64,000 nt of DNA from Coenobita brevimanus. Its lineage: Eukaryota; Arthropoda; Malacostraca; Decapoda; Coenobitidae. Location of the stretch: positions 18,131,331 to 18,195,330 of the forward strand of contig CM064657.1 in assembly GCA_032717465.1 (NCBI GenBank), read 5' to 3'. The position numbers were made by a program, and so were the translations under genes. Shown here piece after piece: positions 43,922 through 54,789 of the stretch; position 1 is the stretch's first letter; the number at the start of each line of letters is the position of its first letter. Under the pieces are notes generated by a model that did no database searches, was not told where the DNA came from, and worked only from the letters and a program-made list of their open reading frames with translations.

Positions 43922-44169
43922 TTACAGGAGAAAGTCAGTTTGAATACTTGATCCAAAGTGAACTGAAATGCATGGGATGCTTGAGGGCCAGGCAACGATG
44001 AAGTAACTGTATTTTGAACTCAGGTCGTCAAAATTCAAGCTTACAGGGTTGAGTCAAAGATTCAGCCTTGCAACGATTGTAGGGCTAGGCTGTTGCACTC
44101 TCTAAGTGCTCCTTCTGGTTCGATATGTTTGATTTTGGGTATAAGCGTGATAGCTCGTTCCTTGAAGTC

Positions 44170-44410
44170 CATCAGTCCTCCAAAGTGCCAGGCATCTTCT
44201 CTTGTTACTATTTTGGTGCTAATATCCAACACCTACACTGAACATGAATTGTGTTATACAGGACTGGTGTGATGATGTTACCGAGGTTGTATTAGGACAT
44301 AACGGAAGGTTATGTGAAAGATCAGTAAAGTGTATTTTAAGGAAATTCGAACATATTGTTCCCTGCCCCATCCAGGGATCAAACTCTCGTCCCTTGTAAC
44401 ATCAGATAGT
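44170..44410 (-). mobile_element. tRNA-derived SINE, family S5 (minus copy)
   Basis: It shares with 25,270-25,618 the segments TACAGGACTGGTGT, a GACATAACGG region and TGTTCCCTGCCCCA. The tRNA-like part is partly lost after GGGATCAAACTCTCG (B-box complement, about 44,376-44,390). Confidence 0.6.
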
Positions 44411-44439
44411 TTTTCGTAACATTTTATCACCACCTCCAC

Positions 44440-45050
44440 AATATTCTCCCTCTACTACTCCCCTCTCCATACTCTCGATTTTTCCTCATTCCTCCCACCT
44501 AGCATTGTTACTGTCATCCCCACTCCTTCCTTCTTACTCACCCATTTCACTCTCTCTTCCTCATCCCTCTGTCTTACTCTATCGTGTCTTATTTCCTTCT
44601 AACTCTCTCTTACTCCTCCATGATAATCTCTCATTTGTCACCCATCCCTTCTTACTGTCTCCTCCTTACTTCCCCTTCTTACTCTCAATCTCTTTTAACT
44701 TCCATCTTACTCTATCCTATTTTTTCCTCCATCCTTATTCTCTGTTCCTGAATTTTCTTCTCATCTCCCCTTACTCTAGAATCTTCACCTCTCCTCCCTT
44801 CTTCCCCTTTAGTACTCTCTCCGCATACTCCCTCCTACTTTATCTTTCTTACTCCTGCCTTCTAACTCTTCTTGAGCCCTTCCTTCTTTCTCGTCCTTAC
44901 TCAGTCATTTCCCATTTCCCTTTTCTCCCGTCCCTTTCTTCCATTACCTCGCCTTCTCCCAACTCTTCTGTTTTCTTCCTATCTCTCCCTTTTCCATCCT
45001 GCCTCTACACTCCCCTATTCCCCGCCTTTCCCTCCGTCCTACCTGCACCA
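44440..45050. repeat. Polypyrimidine tract, ~600 bp
   Basis: The plus strand is almost wholly C and T, with loose repeats of CTTACTC and CCTCC. A 185-codon open frame here (S, L, P and F rich) is compositional. Confidence 0.88.
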
Positions 45051-45113
45051 GATGCAAGCTAGCTCTGCTGCAGAAATATGACAACAGTATCTAAGGTGGG
45101 ATACTAATGATAC

Positions 45114-45385
45114 TGTTCACCCTCTCGAAGACGGGACTACTCTGTTTTAGTATTCCAACAAACGCCAGACATTTTTTGTAACCCGAACTGAGTCGAAAAC
45201 CTGAGAGTGTTTGGTTCTCTTCGTTTCCTTTTAAAAGGCTCCAACATGCTTGCATGCGTCAGCGTTGGCCACTTATGTAAGCATGTTGGAGCATTTAAAA
45301 ACGATACGAAACGAACGAAACACTCAGGCTATTACGACTCAGGAATACTAGAGTACAGTAGTCCCGTCTATGAGAAGGTTAGCAA
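45114..45385. repeat. Foldback inverted repeat (~270 bp hairpin)
   Basis: Outer arms GACGGGACTACT and AGTAGTCCCGTC (45,131 and 45,357 regions) and inner arms CTCCAACATGCTTGC and GTAAGCATGTTGGAG (about 45,239 and 45,277) pair in nested order with a ~20-base loop at 45,258-45,276. Most of the length is complementary with some bulges. It is probably a foldback MITE. Fragments with CGTTTCGTTT-AAAG-TGCATGCGTCGGCCTT recur at about 49,060 and 54,010. Confidence 0.8.
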
Positions 45386-45568
45386 CACATGCTTGCAGCT
45401 ATCTCGGTTTGTGTATCCCATTGTTTGTCTCAGTGTCTCTCAATGCCCCATTATTTTTTTCTTCAGTATTGTTTCGGCATATGTAATAAATTTTTTATAT
45501 CAAATGAAAGGAGGAAGCATATCGCTTATAAAGCATCCTCATCCTCCTCCCCCTCCTCCCCCTCCCCC

Positions 45569-45570
<2 letters not shown>

Positions 45571-45611
<41 letters not shown>

Positions 45612-45643
45612 GGGTGTGGGTGGGTGGGTGTGGGTGTGGGTGT
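45571..45643. repeat. (TG)n grading into TGGG repeats
   Basis: 16 TG units, then GGTGGGTGTGGGTG variants. A CCTCC run precedes it. Confidence 0.96.
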
Positions 45644-45748
45644 TTATACTGAGGCGTGTTAATACGTAAGTTTATAGGGTAAAATTAAATTCCTTTATTG
45701 TTCAGAAAATAGATAGATGGAGAGAGAGAGAGATATATACTGATAGAT

Positions 45749-45774
45749 TATATATATATATATATATATATATA
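45749..45774. repeat. (TA)n microsatellite
   Basis: 13 TA units bordering the S4 SINE cluster, preceded by a short (AG)n run at 45,719-45,733. Confidence 0.93.
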
Positions 45775-45775
45775 C

Positions 45776-46030
45776 TGTGTTTTACTCTCCTGGCAAGGAA
45801 TCGAACCCGAGACTTCTATATAAAAATATATATATACCGTGTTTTACTCTCCTGGCAAGGAATCGAACCCGAGACTTCTAGATAAAAGTCAGGCACTGTT
45901 ACCACTACACCATGGCGTGACTAAAAGCCACCTGAATTCTATGATGAACCAGGTAAACCAATTATGGGAAGTATATATTTCAGTCTCATCACATCAGGAT
46001 TTTTGCTGAGCCCCACGCAACTCGGCAAGT
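45776..46030 (-). mobile_element. tRNA-derived SINE, family S4 (minus, with partial tandem copy)
   Basis: Minus strand: CCATGGTGTAGTGGTAACAG-like A-box region (+ strand about 45,897-45,916) and GGGTTCGATTCC B-box (+ strand about 45,858-45,872). The 3' B-box half and tail are repeated at 45,776-45,825, separated by (TA)n, suggesting slippage or unequal exchange through the TA tail. Confidence 0.72.
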
Positions 46031-46074
46031 GACAGAGCAGTTAAACACGAGCTTCTTTATATGTCGGAGAGACA

Positions 46075-46255
46075 TGCTTGTGTATAAATGTTTTTTACTT
46101 TTCTGGCAGTCAATCGAACCCGAGACTTTAGATGGAAGTCAGGCACTGTTACCACTACATCATATTGTGATAACAGCTAAGCCACCTGAATTCTGTGGTG
46201 AACCAGGTACCGTAAATCCGAGCTGCGTGGGTTTGGGCAATAATCCCTGATGTGT
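46075..46255 (-). mobile_element. tRNA-derived SINE, family S4 (minus copy 2)
   Basis: Same head (TGTAGTGGTAACAGTGCCTG on the minus strand) and GGGTTCGATTG B-box as the copy at 45,776. It forms an inverted pair with the next copy. Confidence 0.7.
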
Positions 46256-46261
46256 TGAGAC

Positions 46262-46425
46262 TGAGATCTATCCTTCCATACCGGATTTACATGTTTCGTC
46301 ACAGAATTCAGGTGGCTTAGCTTTTATCACACCATGGTGTAGTGGTAACAGTGCCTGACATTCATATAGAAGTTTTGGGTTAGATTCTCGGCCAGAAGCG
46401 TAAAAAACATTTGTACACATGTGTG
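46262..46425 (+). mobile_element. tRNA-derived SINE, family S4 (plus copy)
   Basis: CACCATGGTGTAGTGGTAAC at about 46,331 and a decayed B-box GGGTTAGATTCTC at about 46,377. It is the reverse complement of the copy at 46,075-46,255, so the two can fold back on each other. Confidence 0.7.
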
Positions 46426-46439
46426 TAATGACAGTGTCT

Positions 46440-46587
46440 CCTCTCTCTCTCTCTCTCTCTCTGTTAAATATTTATATATATATATATATTTCTATCTATC
46501 TATCTATCTATATATATATATATATTTTTATCTATCTATCTATATATATATATTTCTATCTATCTATCTATCTATCTATATATATAT

Positions 46588-46633
<46 letters not shown>
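46440..46633. repeat. Composite (CT)n, (TA)n, (TATC)n and (GA)n microsatellite
   Basis: CT at 46,440-46,462, alternating TA and CTAT blocks, then GA at 46,591-46,633. Confidence 0.97.
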
Positions 46634-46636
<3 letters not shown>

Positions 46637-46857
46637 CAATAGATGGTACTTCATTTCATCCCTTCGTCTGCATGCCGGTAATCAAAATTTCTTCAAAAGA
46701 AATTCTCTTTGGCCTGTCTGGTTCGATTCCAGACAAGATGTAGCACTGACACAATACAACATCCACGCCTGCCATGTTTAACCTTTTACCAAGTGTTCTC
46801 AAAACTGAGGTAATTTATTTTGCCTGAACCTCAACCCAACCACTAGATTTAATCCTG

Positions 46858-46860
<3 letters not shown>
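46634..46860. other. Unassigned sequence
   Basis: CTGGTTCGATTCCAG near 46,719 is B-box-like, but no matching A-box is close by. Confidence 0.4.
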
Positions 46861-46894
<34 letters not shown>

Positions 46895-46905
46895 TGTGTG
46901 TGTGT
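46861..46905. repeat. (TG)n microsatellite
   Basis: 22 TG units with one TC interruption. Confidence 0.96.
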
Positions 46906-46914
46906 ACGCACATT

Positions 46915-47390
46915 ACTCGACGAGTTTTTTATCGATTAAAACCAAATTCGATGGAAGGGATGTGGCGCAGATCACGGGGAAACCTGTTGTTTTTAGAACA
47001 AAAAGTTGAAGGTCAAGTTACAGGACCAAGGTGAACTTAATCAGCTTTTATACTGTTTGGACCAAACTTTGTGGAAGGACTGAATATACGGAAAGAATAA
47101 ACTCTATGGTTGAGCTGAGTATCACTCAGTTACAGATCTACACTTTTTTCCCCTTGAAGAAAAAGTCAAACGTCAGGGTCACATTGCATGGTAAAGTTTA
47201 ATAGTTTTTATCGGATGTTGACTAAACTTTGTGAAATGATTTGCCTTATAACATGGATAAAGAGGTTCGATTTTGAAAACTCAGTCAAAGGTCAAGGTCA
47301 CAGGGAAAGGTAAAAGATGAGGGTCACTGGGCGAAGTCAAGTCAAACATTTCTGATCTGATATAAACGAGCCCCATTGAAAACGATGTCA
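46915..47390. repeat. AGGTCA-rich degenerate tandem repeat
   Basis: Units with a GATTAAAACCAAA / GACTAAACTTTGT-GAA core and AGGTCAAGGTCA-type sites recur about every 120-190 bases. The clearest site is AGTCAAAGGTCAAGGTCA at 47,283-47,300. Related in style to the insertion at 5338-6151. Confidence 0.6.
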
Positions 47391-48272
47391 TCATCTATCT
47401 ATCTATCTATATACCTAGACTGCATCCCTCAAAGAAAGGGAGGTAGCCGAGACAGGACGACACACTCCCAATTTACTCATCCACACAAACGCATCCATTT
47501 GCATCATACTGAAGGAATTAATTATTCTTCCTAGCACTTCACAACTACCATCTTTGCCTGATATTGCATCCTGTGAGGGGTTGCCTCGATATATTACTAC
47601 CAGACGTTTCTGTTCCCTCTTCGCCTGACATTCCCCCCTCTCTGTAAATACTCAGGCATCACATTCGTTCATCATGCTCTCTCCATCACCTGTCATCGTT
47701 GTGAAGGATCTGAGGACATTGACGGTGTGGTTGAGGCGGAGAAGCGGGAAATATTTACACTGGCATTCAGTCCTCCCTGTATCGTTAAACCCTTCATACA
47801 CAGGACAATTTTTTTTTTAATTACTATTGCTCTTTTTAAACTATTCTGTTAAGTTTACGAGTGCACCCTGGTAATAAAAGGGTGAACGAAGTGTACCATC
47901 AAACTCCTTCACCTCGAAAAGTTTCTCCTGTGGTGCAGAGATTGGCTTAAAAATTACAAAATGAAAAAAAAAAAAAAAATCCGCAGATCGAGCAGGATAA
48001 TCTCTTTAATACTATGGCTTCTTTTTTATTTGATTTTTGTCACTTTAAGCGACTTTATGCAATTTCCCAGAGCCGGTGGTAGTAGGGAGGATATTGAATG
48101 GCTCTGACGATGTAGCTGAGGCGGGGAAAGGAAATGGGAAGGCGAGAAATATTTACATAGGCATTCAGTCCTCCCTGTTTCCCTTAAGTAGCCCATCAGG
48201 CGAGGAAATAAAGGCTCCGGAATGGAATAGAGGGAAAAAGGGAGCGAGGAAGGAACATAAGAACGATTGTGA

Positions 48273-48274
<2 letters not shown>
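47391..48274. other. Unassigned sequence with a local ~65-bp duplication
   Basis: GAGGCGG-GAA-GGGAAATATTTACA and GGCATTCAGTCCTCCCTGT occur at 47,725-47,785 and again at 48,112-48,180. A (TATC)n run lies at 47,392-47,412. No gene recognised. Confidence 0.55.

Positions 48275-48322
<48 letters not shown>
48275..48322. repeat. (TG)n microsatellite
   Basis: 24 TG units. Confidence 0.97.
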
Positions 48323-48325
<3 letters not shown>

Positions 48326-48551
48326 AGGTAGGTTTGTTTCTGTGTACGTGTGTGCCCTTACCATACGGGCGAGGGTGTGCTTAAAAGATATGGGCAACTG
48401 TGCGAATGGATATGAACAGGGGTGAAAATGGTATGTGTCAGTTGACGGCAGACGATATCATGGAAGGCTAAGAGGAAGGTGGATGGTTATGGCGCATGAA
48501 AATTGAGAAAGGAAAACAAAAAAGAAAAAGAAATGAAGGGTGATGATGATG

Positions 48552-48552
<1 letters not shown>

Positions 48553-48610
<58 letters not shown>
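48553..48610. repeat. (TG)n microsatellite preceded by (GAT)n
   Basis: 29 TG units after five GAT units. Confidence 0.97.
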
Positions 48611-48611
<1 letters not shown>

Positions 48612-50050
48612 TATGCTGGTGAGAAATTACTCGTGCTGTGGGATACGGAGTAATTAAGTAATTGTCACTGTAATAATCTTGATAATATGAATATAGATTA
48701 AGTTATTTATGCATAATCACCTTTGCAAGAAAAGGTAAAAGAGTTAACGAAATAAGACAAATCATGATTGTAACTACAGAGCTTACTGAACATGATGAAC
48801 GTTGTTTGAGTGTTAGGCTTAGGTAGAGCAATACCGTGCTACATGTCAGTAATGTGTTTTAACCAAAGCCAGCATCAGCCTACACGTGAAAGAGTCCAAC
48901 ACATGACCCTTCCTGCTGCTTTACACTTAACTCACATTCTCTGACTGATTCTTTCTCCTAGCTTCATACAATCGTCTTTTGTTAGCTACAATTCAAACCA
49001 AGAGTTGTTCTGACTATGAGAGTGTTAATGGTAATAATATTAACAGCCGGCCTCCTATCGTTTCGTTTCGTTAATAAAGGTTTGCATGCGTCGGCCTTGG
49101 TCACAGTGACATCATCTTGCGTTAACTGGAATAGAACACTAGAGTTATTGCTACCGTAAATATGCTACTGGTGACTGTAATTAGTCTCACAGTCTCCTAT
49201 TACTGACTCTCAGCTGAATACAGTTGTCCATCATCACCTCGAATAAAGTAGAGTTGTTCCGACCATGAAATGATGAATGTGAAGAGGCAATAGACAAGCT
49301 AAACCAGCTGAATAAATTGGCCTTTACTGTAAATGAGATGACCCCTTTATTAACATAATGATTTTGACAGATAAATCCTATAGTATCTGGACATTCAATG
49401 TGTATTTCTTCAATTATGGTAATCATCGGTTCTTTACGTTTTCATTTATAAATTCCGATTTCATATCGTTCTTTCCATTTTGGCAACTATATTTCTTCCA
49501 CATCCTCTGTTATCGGATTGTTTTTATTGATTTTTCCCCCCAAAATCATTCATGTCGTATCCTCCATTCTGTATGTCTTCTCTTCTTATATATTAATTTT
49601 TCTGTTCAATGTAGTTATTTTCATGGGTGTTCATTTACTGAGATAAAGCATTCGCAGTCTCTGGTGTACCTACGAACTAATAGAGAGGGAAGAACGGCAA
49701 AATCTAGAACCCTGAAAATCAATAGACTTGGCCTTTATCATGAGTTGCTTGCATGTGTAAAACACCACAACCCAAAGTGTCCATGTTACTAAAATATGGC
49801 GACCACAGTCTGATGTGTGTTGGACAGACCAAGATGCTTCAGAACTGATAGGCACGGTCTCTGCTACGGGCTGATTACCTGATAGAGAGGACAGCCATAG
49901 AAGTCTGGCAATTGACACATGCCCTCAAAGGATTCTCTCTCTCTCTCTGAATGCTAATAATCTGCCCACTGGTCATCTGCATCTGAACTCCATTTCTATT
50001 TCCATAATTGGGGACATGCCACATCCGTCTACTGTGGCTGTACACTTTCA
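48611..50050. other. Unassigned sequence
   Basis: No coding block identified. It includes a short foldback-family fragment at about 49,060-49,110 and a short (CT)n run at about 49,933. Confidence 0.45.
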
Positions 50051-50054
50051 ACCT

Positions 50055-50225
50055 TTTCTAACAGAAATTACCTGGTACTCTCTGTGTATCATGTAAGCTA
50101 GTGGTCAGTTCTGGAACTGTCTTTCTCGGGCAGTCTTTCCCGCAACCTATGACCTCCAATTTTTTGTACACAGTATGTCCAGACATCTTGAAGTGAATGC
50201 ATCGTGATTTTGGTCTTCAATTTGC
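50055..50225 (+). mobile_element. LINE family J2 fragment (3' end)
   Basis: GTCAGTTCTGGAACTGTCTT and the following CTATGACCTCCA and GACATCTTGAA match the last part of copy D (40,986-41,080 region). No upstream part is present. Confidence 0.65.
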
Positions 50226-50460
50226 TCAGCTCGCTATGGAAAGAACAAGTTTTAAAGTCTAAAAGTCTAATAAATAAACTACTTTGGGTGAGCAAGGGCA
50301 CCAGAAACTTTGAAAGTTAATAGACTTAGCCTTACTATAAGCGTATTGTGATTGTGTGGTGTTGGGCGACAGATTATTATTCAGTTACTGGTATTTGACA
50401 TCCACAAACTATGTAGCAACTGTTGCGGCAGTGGGATGGGCTGGAAGTGGACCTAAAATC

Positions 50461-50960
50461 TTAACCTCCCACATCCCGTTGACGTATATATACGTCCGAA
50501 CGTTTTGTCACTGTGGGTCCTGTTGACATATATAAACGCTCCGAAATTGCAAGGTCTGTCATTTGCATATGTTTCAAATTTTGCGCGTGATTTTTGGTAC
50601 GTATACACGGGACACCTTCCTCTACAAGATGCCAGGCAAGGACAATGCCTTACCCCGCACGACCTCCCCCCCCCACACGCCACTGTCTTGGCAATTGACC
50701 TGTTACCAGTGACCTGGCCAGTAAAGACATGTCGTGCCATGGTACGAAATTCAAGGCCAGAGTGATTCCCCAATCGATGACAATGTGGAGGACAAACTTT
50801 ACATAGCATTAGAGGAAGAAACAGTCAGAAATGATGATCAGGTAATGTCGCCAAAAAAGGTCAGGTATGTTGACGTGTTTGGTGAGCGAAACAATGCTTA
50901 TATTGCCTATATTACTGTGTGAAAACCAATATACTCTCATACTACATATAAATACGTACC
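50461..50960 (+). mobile_element. Candidate second piggyBac-like element (left part)
   Basis: TTAA at 50,461 is followed by CCTCCCACATCCCGTTGACG and a perfect 16-base palindrome, GACGTATATATACGTC, at 50,481-50,496. A second, imperfect version (CTGTTGACATATATAAACG) follows 40 bases later, a layout similar to the repeated subterminal motifs at 33,644. A short open frame then begins MPGKDNALPRTT, and after a frame change there is an acidic stretch with EEETVRNDDQ, compatible with a transposase N-terminus. No DDE domain or right end was found, so this is a remnant at most. Confidence 0.4.
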
Positions 50961-51267
50961 AAATAAATAAATAAATACCATTCATGAGTGGTGTGGAATA
51001 GTTACCCTCCCACAGAACTTGTTTTCTTTGGAGCCAGCCTGATAGAAAACCCGGTAAGGTAAGGGGTACTGCTTCCTGTATTCAGTATTTTAAACCTCAG
51101 GTGGGCAATTTCTCTATGAATTTTTGATGTTTCTCACCAAAAGCTGAGGTTTGAGCCAAAAATTTTATTTTCCAGAATTGGTCGAGACTGGGGGGAGTCA
51201 GTGGTGGAAAATCATTCGGGACGGGGCGGGTTGATAGGCTCATAAATAGCCTTCATTTTTCCATACG

Positions 51268-51270
<3 letters not shown>
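50961..51270. other. Unassigned sequence
   Basis: Nothing recognised. Confidence 0.5.

Positions 51271-51315
<45 letters not shown>
51271..51315. repeat. (TG)n microsatellite
   Basis: 22 TG units. Confidence 0.97.
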
Positions 51316-51318
<3 letters not shown>

Positions 51319-51659
51319 GAAAGCTACGAAAAAAGGCTGCCTGATCACTGAGTTACAATGACCCAGTACTATCAAGCATTTTAAGGGAAGGGTGGACGAA
51401 GGTCACAAGAACCTTGACAGTCAATGTTATTTGTATATACAACACGCGTACTGTATCTCCGAAGATACAGAACCAAAGGTGGCCCAGTTACTGAAGTATT
51501 GCATCCATCGGATGTGATGCACATCAGTGCACGATGATGCAACCCTATGACTAATATCTCTCTGTTTAGTCGAGGGTAGAGACGTTTGGTCTTCCACTGT
51601 TTGTATATCATGACTGGATGGCCTGTATAAGAAGGCTTGGGATTTATGCATATTGACTG

Positions 51660-51752
51660 AACCTTTGGGTCTCCTTTCCATTCACTGATCCACCTGGTGA
51701 GCAAGCTTGCATATTTTCTATTGTTAATGATGTAGATCAGCTTGTACATGCA
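51660..51752 (+). mobile_element. LINE family J2 fragment (endonuclease piece)
   Basis: CATTCACTGATCCACCTGGT, then GAGCAAGCTTGCATATTTTC and GATCAGCTTGTACA, match copy D at about 39,500-39,570. The preceding 51,316-51,659 is unassigned. Confidence 0.7.
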
Positions 51753-52630
51753 AAAAAAACTAAATTCGTATTGTAGTTTTGTCCAACGATTAAGTCAAGT
51801 ACATGAAACATTATAAGTGCTCAGCCACAATTATGCATTCATGATTGGCGAACCTGACTTCCTCAGCCTTCATATCTGCTAGTGATGAGATGATGGTATA
51901 AACGAACCCAGGAAATTTCGAGTCCTTAAAATTGATTCACAAGGGATTACTGTGTCCGTGAGGCGAAATGTGAACCATATTCGGTCAGGCGATGGCTGCA
52001 TGGCCGTTACATCTTAAACTTTACCACAAACATCAAGCACACCTGTCATATACCTTGATATGGAGAGGGCAAGCAGTATGCATTCAGCTTCTAGGAAGAT
52101 GAGAGAGGGCATGATCTACCCTTATTTAGAGGGAGAGAATCCCAAACAGCTAATGCAAACATTCGGTGTAAGCAGAACTGTAGAAAGGTGGGTTAGGTAA
52201 TTTCGGTAAGAAGGCACAGCTGAGAACGGTCATCGTTCATGTCACCATCTTGTTACTACACCAATATAGGACCAGGAAATAATCACAGTGATGGAAAGCA
52301 GCACCTGCAACCGGTGCTTACACTGTAACAGACGCGTTGCACGTAGAATGAAGCACACAAACAGTTGTGATTAGACTTCGGTTATAACTATGTTCGAACT
52401 CCTGCGTGTGGGATTCATTTCACTACTCTTAACAAAAAATTCGATTATCATCACCGGTATACAGAAACTCTATCCTCACATAAAGAATAGTTTGGACAAC
52501 TTTGTTTTATGACACTGACAGATAATGACTATCACATCTTATAATTACCAACTTAATGTAAGCAGAATTTAAATTAATAATGAAGTAAAATAGATTGCTG
52601 GGCATTTCTTTAGGTAACTGAATCGCAGTG
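51753..52630. other. Unassigned sequence
   Basis: No gene or repeat recognised. Confidence 0.5.
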
Positions 52631-52644
52631 TTGCTGACATGGCA

Positions 52645-53236
52645 ACCCTGGATAGGTAACTTTTTTTTCTTTTAACTACATTAGGTAACCCGGGGTCTCA
52701 CAGACCCCAAGGGGAAAAAATACGTTTGATTTATTGGATTGTGCTTTAATAAACAAATGATTGATGCAATTTCTTTCGCTGAGGGCAAGATAACGTTAAA
52801 TGAAAAAAATATTTTTTATAAATTTTTGAAAATAAGTGGAAAATGCTGGTTATGTTAATTTTAACCTTAACCCTAACAACACTTAGAGCTAATATAGTAA
52901 ACTTTTGGGTCATCTGCTGTAGGCCGATGCTGGGGTTTCTGGTAAACAAAAGGAGAAACAACAAATGAAAATTAATTGCACACGAGGAATGACATTTGAA
53001 GTAACATGTTAGGTACTCTTGGGGTCTGACGGACATCAGTGGCTCTATAGAGCAAAATCAGGGCCAGTTCCAGGAATGACCCCATCATCCCCATGAAGGA
53101 TTTCCCTAGTCAGGAAGGTAGATGGAAGGATAGATCCCTTGGCTTTAAGTTAATATAACTTGAGGCCAAAGGATATGTATAAAAAATAATTTCGGGGTCT
53201 GAGATCTAGGAGACCCCCGGTTGCCTGTTCAGGGTT
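52645..53236. mobile_element. Possible non-autonomous DNA transposon (GGGTCTC ends)
   Basis: Left AACCCTGGATAGGTAAC and CCGGGGTCTCACAGACCCC face the right-end complement AACCCTGAACAGGCAACCGG followed by GGTCTC and AGACCCC. The left end appears to carry a ~30-bp duplication of the TAGGTAAC segment. TTAA follows the right end (53,236-53,239), but the left flank reads GGCAA, so the class (piggyBac-like?) is unproven. Confidence 0.45.
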
Positions 53237-53994
53237 AAAAATGAGAACAGATAAAAAAACGGTTCATACATACGAAGTAGTTAAAAAAAATTACAGTTTA
53301 ATAATCTACGGTATCTCGCTTACTTACCAAAATTATGTTACTATCCACAGGTTCGTCACCTAGGGGAGCTCATGTCATTGTTACCAACTATCCGTATGAC
53401 ACAAAGCAGAGAGCACCAAAACTTCAGCCTTTCCGCAGAGGTTTTCACCAGATTTCACGGCACTACTTTTGCCATTGATTTTACAGCACCCTACCCATAT
53501 TCCTGGCTGCACTGGACAGAGTTCCAACATACCTCACCTTCTGCTGACAACTAATCCTTCTGATTACTCTGTTCAGTTTTTCTCTCTGTTGGTCTGTTGG
53601 GCTCCTCCGACCACAACCTCATCACTTTAAGCTACTGTTTCCTACAGTAAAGCCTGTGAACCCTCCCAAGAAGCGTCATCTCTGACACTTTGGGGGTGTT
53701 GACTGGGAGGCCCTCAGTCAGTAATTCTTTAGCTTTTCCTGGAAAGATTACTGTTTCCATGGCCAAGAGCCATCTGAGTGTGCAGCATGTATTATGGAGA
53801 TTATTCCCCCAGGCATGGAAGCATACATTCGCTTCTCTTATACACTGACTAATGCAAAAAAAGAAATTATTTAATTACGCTTGTTCTAATGCTGTCCACA
53901 ACAAGAAGATGGTCTACAAAAGGTAGCAGCGCCAATCCACCTCTGATTTGTATCTTTTTAATGTATCTGCCCAGAACTGTGCTGAGTCTGCTTC

Positions 53995-54735
53995 TCTGTC
54001 TCGTTTCGTTTATCGCTTCGTTTCGTTTTTAAAGACTCCAACACATTTGCATGTATCGGCCTTGATCTCATCCCAGGTGTTTTTTGGTCTGCCTTTCGCA
54101 ACTCTACCCTTGACATTCACACCTCTCACCTTCCACACCCAGTTGTCACCTTTCATCTTCTCACCATACCCTAATCATCTCATTCTACTCTTCCTCATCA
54201 CAACACTAATACACTCAAGTTCTATCCTTCCTCTCAACTCTTCAGTCGTAATCCTACCTCCCCCTCCAGGTCTTTCATTGAGGGACACGCTACACATCCC
54301 ATCTAATCATAATCATTTCTCTATGTTTGAACCTACTAATATCCTCTTCCTTTATTGCCCAGGTCTCACTACCGTACAGCATTACACACCTAACACAAGC
54401 TTGTTACATATAAGGACCCCATATCGTGGAGGGAAGAGTCCTGTCAATGGTAGGAGAGGCATCAGCTCTCTGAACATCATCCAACCACTCTTTTTCCTAG
54501 CCACAGAGCTAGCTCCAACCCCACCTCCAGCACATAACATGTCCCCAAAATAATAGAACTCCTCCATACACTCAACACTCTCCAACAAGATCAATCCTTT
54601 CACACCTTTCAATCCTTGCAGTATATGCTGTCCCCTAAACACCGAACAAATGAAATCAACATTATTTAGCAGCCTACCTCCAATACCACCGCCAAGAATA
54701 ATTTCATTTTTCCTAAAAGGTCTCAGCTCTCTGAT
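53995..54735 (-). mobile_element. Fragment of another LINE inserted in copy F
   Basis: On the minus strand: LKGVKGLILLESVECMEEFY with YFGDMLCAGGG, then (shifted) a GSETW-like region, a cluster like SLNERPGGGGRITTEELRGR and a GRPKNTWDEI tail. This order is the C-terminal part of RTE-like LINE polymerases. It ends near CGTTTCGTTT at about 53,995, a 3' end shared with the dispersed foldback-type sequence at 45,200. Confidence 0.65.
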
Positions 54736-54789
54736 TCAAAAATATCTGGTTTCTTGTGGCACCTTGCCAGAAACCCTTTTAACAGTCTT

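Noticed and set aside
44505..45062. 185-codon open frame
   Set aside because: Lies in a polypyrimidine tract. Composition is only S, L, P, F and Y.
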